A model generated the notes under the pieces. It was not told the origin of the DNA, made no database searches, and was given only the letters and a program-made list of their open reading frames with translations. The position numbers and the translations under genes are program-made. A DNA stretch of 5,044 nucleotides, from NCBI GenBank assembly GCA_046593925.1, contig JBKJQN010000028.1:1-5044 (forward strand). The letters run 5' to 3'. This stretch comes from JAYVYM01 sp046593925. GTDB lineage: Bacteria; Actinomycetota; Actinomycetes; Mycobacteriales; SCTD01. Shown here one piece after another: positions 1 to 5,044 of this stretch; positions within the stretch are counted from its first letter, which is position 1; every line of letters begins with the position of its first letter.

Positions 1-1
1 G

Positions 2-997
2 CCCGAGGTCCTGACCACCGGCCTGGCGGCGCCGTGGGGCATCGCGTTCCTGCCCGGGGGCGACGCGCTGGTGAGCGAGCGCGACACCGCCCGGGTGCTG
101 CGGATCCCGGCCGGTGGCGGGACGGCGGTGCCGGTGACGACCCTGGCCCAGACCCGGTCCGACGGCGAAGGTGGCCTGCTCGGCCTGGCCGTCAGCCCGG
201 ACTTCGCCACCGATGACCTAGTCTACGCCTACGTCACCGCCGACGACGACAACCGCGTGGTGCGCTTCAAACTCGGCGGCGGGCCGGTGGAGCCGGTGCT
301 CACGGGCATCCCTAAGGGCACCATCCACAACGGCGGGCGGCTGGCCTTCGGGCCGGACGGCAGCCTGTACGCCGGCACCGGTGACACCGGCAACCCCGCG
401 TTCGCACAGGATCCCGCCTCGCTCGGCGGCAAGGTGCTGCGGATGACAGCGGACGGCGCGCCGGTCGCCGGTGCCTCCTCGGTGGTCTTCTCCAGCGGCC
501 ACCGCAACGTGCAGGGCTTGGCCTTCGACGACGCCGACCGGCTGTGGGCGACCGAGTTCGGGCAGAACCGCTTCGACGAGGTCAACCAGGTGCGAGCCGG
601 TGACAACGGCGGCTGGCCGGCCGTCGAAGGCCCCGGCGACGGCGGTGGGCGTTTCGCCGCGCCGAAGGTCACCTGGACCACCGACCAGGCCAGCCCGTCC
701 GGCGTCGCCGTCCTCGACGGCGCCCTGTACGTGGCAGCGCTGCGCGGCGAGCGGCTCTGGCGCGTCCCGCTCGACACCGTCGGCGGGACGGTGCCTCCCG
801 AGTCGCTGCTCCAGGGCGACTACGGCCGGCTGCGCGCGGCGGTCGCCGCTCCGGACGGCTCGCTGTGGCTGCTCACCAGCAACCGCGACGGCCGCGGGCA
901 GCCGGTGGCCGACGACGACCGGGTGCTGCGGCTGACCTTCGACGGGTGCGCGTCCAGGGCGTACTCCGCGGTCGGGTGCGGCACCATGGTGGGGTGA
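2..997 (+). CDS. PQQ-dependent sugar dehydrogenase family protein (glucose/sorbosone dehydrogenase-like), 5' partial
   Basis: The open frame runs in from the left edge and ends at TGA 995-997, leaving 331 visible residues. The true start and any signal peptide are outside the window; the ATG-less reading before base 71 (GLAAPWGIAF..GGDALVSERD) is typical of this family's first propeller blade, so a start at 71 is not real. The family is a six-bladed beta-propeller that oxidises aldoses or related sugars with PQQ, usually outside the membrane. Visible landmarks are GEGGLLGLAVSPDF, then IHNGGRLAFGPDGSLY with the His (codon 326-328, visible residue 109) matching the catalytic His of soluble glucose dehydrogenase. 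GHRNVQGLAF follows, with Arg at visible residue 168 matching a PQQ-contacting Arg, then EFGQNRFDEVN..GGWP. Near the C terminus, YGRLRA (Arg 276 and 278) resembles the second Arg pair, followed by DDRVLRL. These residue matches are by recalled motif, not alignment. The protein ends in an unusual 16-residue Cys-containing tail. Substrate and actual PQQ use are not shown; many homologues are uncharacterised. Confidence 0.88.
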   Translation, partial: PEVLTTGLAAPWGIAFLPGGDALVSERDTARVLRIPAGGGTAVPVTTLAQTRSDGEGGLLGLAVSPDFATDDLVYAYVTADDDNRVVRFKLGGGPVEPVLTGIPKGTIHNGGRLAFGPDGSLYAGTGDTGNPAFAQDPASLGGKVLRMTADGAPVAGASSVVFSSGHRNVQGLAFDDADRLWATEFGQNRFDEVNQVRAGDNGGWPAVEGPGDGGGRFAAPKVTWTTDQASPSGVAVLDGALYVAALRGERLWRVPLDTVGGTVPPESLLQGDYGRLRAAVAAPDGSLWLLTSNRDGRGQPVADDDRVLRLTFDGCASRAYSAVGCGTMVG

Positions 998-2040
998 CGA
1001 CGACGTTCGGCCGTGCGGCTGCCTCGCAGACCGCCCAGTCGGACCGCCGCAGCGCGCAGTCCCGGGCAGCGGCGACTGCCGTCGAGGCCGCCCGGCCGCT
1101 GCCCAAGGGGGCGTTACGCGGGCTGATCCGGCTGGTCGCCGACGTCGTCCGCAAGGGCGACCGGGACCGCCTGCTGGGCCTGGCGGGCGAGAACGCGTTC
1201 ATGGCCGTGCTGACCACGTTCCCGGTGCTGATCGTGGTCGCCGCCGTCCTCGGCCAGCTCTCGCTCGTCGTCGGTGCGGCCAACGCCGTCCGGGTCGAGA
1301 AAGCCGTTCTGCGCTTCCTGACCGACCTGCTCACCAACAGTGCAGGCCCGGCCATCCAGACCGCGCGCCACCTGTTCGAGACCAGCGGCAACACCCTGAC
1401 GCTCGCCCTGGTGCTGGCACTCGGCTCACTCGCACAGGCGTTCGCGTCGATCATCAACACGGTCACCCTGGCGTACGACGTGCACGACACCCGCGGCTGG
1501 TGGAAGCGGCGCTGGCTCGGGCTGCTGGTCGGCATCGGCAGCGTGCTGATGGCGGTCGTCGTCATCACGCTGGTCGTCGTCGGCCCGCTGTTCGCCGCCT
1601 CGGACGTCGTGCGCAGCGTCGGCTTGGACCGTGAGTACGCCGCACTGTGGTCCGTCCTGCGCTGGCCGGTGGCCTTCTTCGCGCTGATCCTGTGGGCGAC
1701 GACGATGTTCCACATCTGCCCGGACCGGGCCGGGCCCTGGCGCAGGGGCCTGCCCGGCGGGCTGCTCACGGCGGTCCTCTGGCTGGCCGCCTCGATCGGC
1801 TTCAACCTCTACCTCGACATCGCGCTCGAGACCTCACCGGTCTTCGGGGCGCTCGGTGGCGGCCTCATCGTGATGACCTGGCTGTACCTGCTGTGCTTCG
1901 GCCTGCTCGCCGGCGCCGAGCTCAACGCCGTCCTGCTGGCCCGCCGGGCGCTGGCGGCGGACGCCGGACCGACCCTCTCCGCGCAGCGGGCCCGCCGCCG
2001 CCGACTGCTGCGACGCAGCCGCGCATCGGCGGCGTCCTGA
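994..2040 (+). CDS. YihY/virulence factor BrkB family membrane protein
   Basis: This 348-residue integral membrane protein has about six hydrophobic segments, roughly at residues 66-94, 133-160, 173-203, 216-240, 252-275 and 285-317. The last two segments carry the family hallmarks: PVFGALGGGLIVMTWLYL followed by LLAGAELNAVLLARR. The first segment has the typical GENAFMAVLTTFPVL entry. The N-terminal ~36 residues are polar and Ala/Gln/Arg-rich, and the C-terminal tail is strongly basic (QRARRRRLLRRSR), so both are probably cytoplasmic. The family is widespread, was once misannotated as ribonuclease BN, and has no firmly established function; a transport role is often guessed. I chose GTG 994 because it forms a GTGA overlap with the upstream stop, which suggests translational coupling. 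The frame stays open upstream to an ATG at 865, but that would add 43 Arg-rich residues lying wholly over the dehydrogenase gene. An in-frame GTG at 976 is another option. No strong Shine-Dalgarno is visible, only a G-rich run directly before the start. Confidence 0.9.
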   Translation: MTTTFGRAAASQTAQSDRRSAQSRAAATAVEAARPLPKGALRGLIRLVADVVRKGDRDRLLGLAGENAFMAVLTTFPVLIVVAAVLGQLSLVVGAANAVRVEKAVLRFLTDLLTNSAGPAIQTARHLFETSGNTLTLALVLALGSLAQAFASIINTVTLAYDVHDTRGWWKRRWLGLLVGIGSVLMAVVVITLVVVGPLFAASDVVRSVGLDREYAALWSVLRWPVAFFALILWATTMFHICPDRAGPWRRGLPGGLLTAVLWLAASIGFNLYLDIALETSPVFGALGGGLIVMTWLYLLCFGLLAGAELNAVLLARRALAADAGPTLSAQRARRRRLLRRSRASAAS

Positions 2041-2060
2041 CCTGACCGGTCAGGCCTCAG
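2037..2060. terminator. Possible bidirectional hairpin between convergent genes
   Basis: The 16-base gap between the two convergent stops holds a perfect palindrome, CCTGACCGGTCAGG (2041-2054). It can fold as a 5-bp stem with a CCGG loop. Skipping two bases (2055-2056), the stem extends by CTGA (2037-2040) pairing with TCAG (2057-2060), so the two stop codons pair with each other. Either strand's transcript would carry the same hairpin. There is no T-run on either side, so it is not a canonical intrinsic terminator. Such U-less hairpins are often proposed in actinobacteria, but function is inferred. A protein-binding palindrome is the alternative. Confidence 0.4.
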
Positions 2061-3562
2061 CCCTCGACACCAAGCCGCTGGAGCACCAGTCGCCGCACCA
2101 CGCCGGCGTCGGCCTGCCCGCGAGTGGCCTTCATGACCGCCCCGACCAGCGCGCCGGCAGCCTGGACCTTGCCCGAGCGCACCTTCTCGGCGACGTCGGG
2201 CTGGGCCAGGACGGCCGCGTCCACGGCAGCGCCGAGGGCGCCTTCGTCGGACACCACCGCGAGCCCTCGGGCCGCCACGACCTCGTCCGGCCCGCCCTCA
2301 CTGGCCAGCACACCCCCGACGACCTGCCTGGCCAGCCCTGAGGTCAGCGTCCCGTCGGCGACGAGCGCGGCGACCCGGGCGACCTGCGCCGGGGTGATCG
2401 GCAGCTCGGCCGGCTCGGTGCCCGCGCTGTTGGCGGCCTGCGCGAGGGCGCCGAGCCACCAGTTGCGAGCCTCCGCGGCGGGCGCCCCGGCCGCGACGGT
2501 GGCCAGGACCAGGTCGAGCACTCCGGCGTTGACCATCGCCTGGCTGTCCAGTGCCGAGAGCCCGAGCCGGTCGACCAGCTCGCGACGGAGCACCGACGGC
2601 GGCGCGGGCAGGGCGTCGCGCAACGCGGAGACCCACTGCGGGTCGGGCGCGACCGGCACCAGGTCGGGCTCGGGGAAGTAGCGGTAGTCCATCGCCTCCT
2701 CCTTGGACCGACCTGGCGATGACGTGCCGCTGGCCTCGGAGAAGTGCCGGGTCTCCTGCACGATGCGTTCGCCGGCCCGCAACCGCGCCGCCTGCCGCTC
2801 GACCTCGGAGCGCACGGCCCGCTCGACCGAGCGCAGCGAGTTGACATTCTTGGTCTCCGACCGTGTGCCCCAGGGCTGCCCCGGCAGGTTCAGCGACACG
2901 TTGACGTCGCAGCGCATCGAGCCCTGCTCCATCCGTACGTCACTGACGTCCAGGCCGCGCAGCAACTCGCGCAGCTCCGTGACGTACGCCTTGGCGACCT
3001 CGGCCGGACGTACACCGGTGCCGACCACCGGCTTGGTGACGATCTCGACCAGCGGGATCCCCGCACGGTTGTAGTCGACGAGGGAGTGCGACGCCCCCTG
3101 GATGCGGCCGGTCGCCCCTCCGACGTGCAGCGACTTGCCGGTGTCCTCCTCCAGGTGCACCCGCTCGATCGGGATGCGCACGGTCGCCGCGACACCGTCC
3201 TCGCCGGGCACCTCGACGTCGAGCCAGCCCTCGGTGCACAGCGGCTCGTCGTACTGCGAGGTCTGGAAGTTCTTCGGCATGTCCGGGTAGAAGTAGTTCT
3301 TGCGCGCGAAACGGCACCACGTGGCGATCTCGCAGTGCAGCGCCAGGCCGATCCGGATCGTCGACTCGATGGCCTTGGCATTGACCACCGGCAGCGCGCC
3401 GGGCAGGCCCAGGCAGACCGGGCAGGTCTGGGTGTTGGGCTCGGCCCCGAAAGTGGTGTCGCACCCGCAGAACATCTTGCTGGCGGTCCCCAGCTCGACG
3501 TGGGTTTCGAGGCCGATGACCGGCTCGAACTCGGCCAGCGCCTCGGCGTACGGCACGGTCAC
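2057..3562 (-). CDS. gatB: Asp-tRNA(Asn)/Glu-tRNA(Gln) amidotransferase subunit GatB
   Basis: This complete 501-residue protein is of normal length for GatB. In the cytoplasmic GatCAB complex, GatB binds the mischarged tRNA and activates the Glu (or Asp) end with ATP. Ammonia released by GatA then amidates it. The cradle domain begins with PVIGLETHVEL (residues 14-24). A zinc-type cysteine set follows: Cys32 and Cys34 (CGC), then Cys47 and Cys50 (CPVC). Further landmarks are YFYPDMPKNFQTSQYDEPLC (90-109), HLEEDTGKSLH (136-146), the GatB signature VDYNRAGIPLVE (162-173), SETKNVNS (235-242) and DYRYFPEPDL (292-301). The helical and YqeY-like tail occupies about 310-501 and ends with GKVQAAGALVGAVMKAT. 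The start is GTG 3562, overlapping the upstream SRPBCC stop as GTGA. A weak GGTGG lies four bases before it. A GTG two codons in is an alternative start. No truncation or missing key residue is seen. Actinobacteria commonly lack GlnRS, so this gene is expected to be essential. Confidence 0.98.
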   Translation of the reverse strand: MTVPYAEALAEFEPVIGLETHVELGTASKMFCGCDTTFGAEPNTQTCPVCLGLPGALPVVNAKAIESTIRIGLALHCEIATWCRFARKNYFYPDMPKNFQTSQYDEPLCTEGWLDVEVPGEDGVAATVRIPIERVHLEEDTGKSLHVGGATGRIQGASHSLVDYNRAGIPLVEIVTKPVVGTGVRPAEVAKAYVTELRELLRGLDVSDVRMEQGSMRCDVNVSLNLPGQPWGTRSETKNVNSLRSVERAVRSEVERQAARLRAGERIVQETRHFSEASGTSSPGRSKEEAMDYRYFPEPDLVPVAPDPQWVSALRDALPAPPSVLRRELVDRLGLSALDSQAMVNAGVLDLVLATVAAGAPAAEARNWWLGALAQAANSAGTEPAELPITPAQVARVAALVADGTLTSGLARQVVGGVLASEGGPDEVVAARGLAVVSDEGALGAAVDAAVLAQPDVAEKVRSGKVQAAGALVGAVMKATRGQADAGVVRRLVLQRLGVEG

Positions 3563-4020
3563 GGAGCCACCAGCCCCGCGATGCGGTCGAGCGAGCGGGT
3601 CATGCTGATCCTGGTCAGTCGGCGCAGCGGCCAGACCACCGGCTTGACGGCTTCCTGCGAGATGTCCCAGGTTTCGCGTACCAGCGTGCCGCCCTCGACG
3701 GGCTCGAGCTCGTAACGCCAGATCCTGCCTCCGATGAAGGGCCGCGCCCAGCTCTGGACCGGCCGGGGCTGCCAGGCGATGAGGCGGTCGGGCTCGAGCT
3801 CGATGACCTCGTTGACCATCGTGTACGGCACGCCGGCGCGCATCGACATGGTGAACGTGTCGCCCTTGGCGAGGCGGCGGGAGCCGCCCGCCGCGTCCCG
3901 CAGGGTGCCTGAGCCGTCGAACTCGCGGTGCCGGCTGGGGTCGGCCAGCAGCGCGAAGACCGCGCTCGGCGGCGCCGCGACGACGCGCTCGACGCTGGTG
4001 GTGTCGGGGACGAGCGGCAT
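3559..4020 (-). CDS. SRPBCC family protein (polyketide cyclase/START-like fold), function unknown
   Basis: This 153-residue soluble protein has no signal peptide or membrane segment. Its sequence follows the SRPBCC (START-like, polyketide cyclase/dehydrase) layout. A first strand leads into VVAAPPSAVFALLADPSRHREFDGSG (residues 13-38; strand, then helix). The middle strands carry KGDTFTMSM..GVPYTMVNEVIELEPDRLIAWQ (52-84). The strands WRYELEPVEGGTLVRETWDIS (101-121) follow, and the protein closes with a C-terminal helix after about residue 134 (RLTRISMTRSLDRIAGLV). The fold forms a hydrophobic pocket for lipids or other small ligands; the ligand here is unknown. The ATG directly follows the gatA TAG with no gap, and the stop overlaps the gatB start by four bases, so it must be co-transcribed and probably translationally coupled with both. 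That context hints at steady housekeeping expression but does not show a role in tRNA amidation. A binding-protein role is as likely as an enzymatic one. Confidence 0.85.
   Translation of the reverse strand: MPLVPDTTSVERVVAAPPSAVFALLADPSRHREFDGSGTLRDAAGGSRRLAKGDTFTMSMRAGVPYTMVNEVIELEPDRLIAWQPRPVQSWARPFIGGRIWRYELEPVEGGTLVRETWDISQEAVKPVVWPLRRLTRISMTRSLDRIAGLVAP

Positions 4021-5044
<1,024 letters not shown>

Noticed and set aside
71..216. A start of the sugar dehydrogenase at GTG 71, and the short overlapping frame at 34-216
   Set aside because: The dehydrogenase frame is open and family-like right to the window edge, so 71 is internal; the short frame is an Arg/Gly-rich shadow.
865..993. Upstream extension of the YihY frame to an ATG at 865
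   Set aside because: The added residues are Arg-rich frame-shadow sequence overlying the dehydrogenase gene; GTG 994 with the GTGA overlap is the better start.
873..1805. Long open frame (310 codons) on the minus strand opposite the YihY gene
   Set aside because: Its Ser/Thr/Arg/Ala-rich translation has no motif, while the plus-strand frame has clear membrane helices and family hallmarks.
2744..3715. Long open frame (323 codons) on the plus strand opposite gatB
   Set aside because: It is antisense to an unmistakable gatB, has low-complexity Arg/Leu/Asp-rich composition with no recognisable domain, and is the expected by-product of high GC in a conserved gene.

Overview
This is a compact, high-GC, gene-dense piece of a bacterial chromosome, almost certainly from an actinobacterium. 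The evidence is the strong G/C preference at third codon positions, the GTG starts, the 4-base stop/start overlaps, and protein sequences that read like actinobacterial versions of their families. I cannot name a genus from the sequence.

The layout is two convergent gene strings with no intergenic space longer than 16 bases. On the plus strand (1-2040) lie the 3' part of a PQQ-dependent sugar dehydrogenase-like beta-propeller protein and a YihY/BrkB-type six-helix membrane protein, joined by a GTGA overlap. On the minus strand (5044 down to 2057) lie the 3' two-thirds of gatA, a small SRPBCC-fold protein, and a complete gatB. gatA and the SRPBCC gene abut with no gap (TAG then ATG). The SRPBCC gene and gatB overlap by GTGA. 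The two strings meet tail to tail at 2041-2056, which holds a perfect 14-base palindrome that can be drawn as a bidirectional terminator-like hairpin.

GatA and GatB, with GatC (expected upstream, outside the window), form the tRNA-dependent amidotransferase. It turns Glu-tRNA(Gln), and often Asp-tRNA(Asn), into the correctly charged Gln- and Asn-tRNAs. The SRPBCC protein is evidently co-translated with them, but no function can be assigned. The plus-strand pair has no clear functional link to the amidotransferase or to each other beyond the overlap.

I found no RNA genes, mobile elements, CRISPR arrays, attachment sites or frameshifts, and no promoter I would trust. No stretch over 300 bases lacks a gene. 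I do not see a new biological system here. The points most worth a second look are the SRPBCC gene between gatA and gatB, the tail-to-tail palindrome, and an A/T-rich codon island inside gatA.
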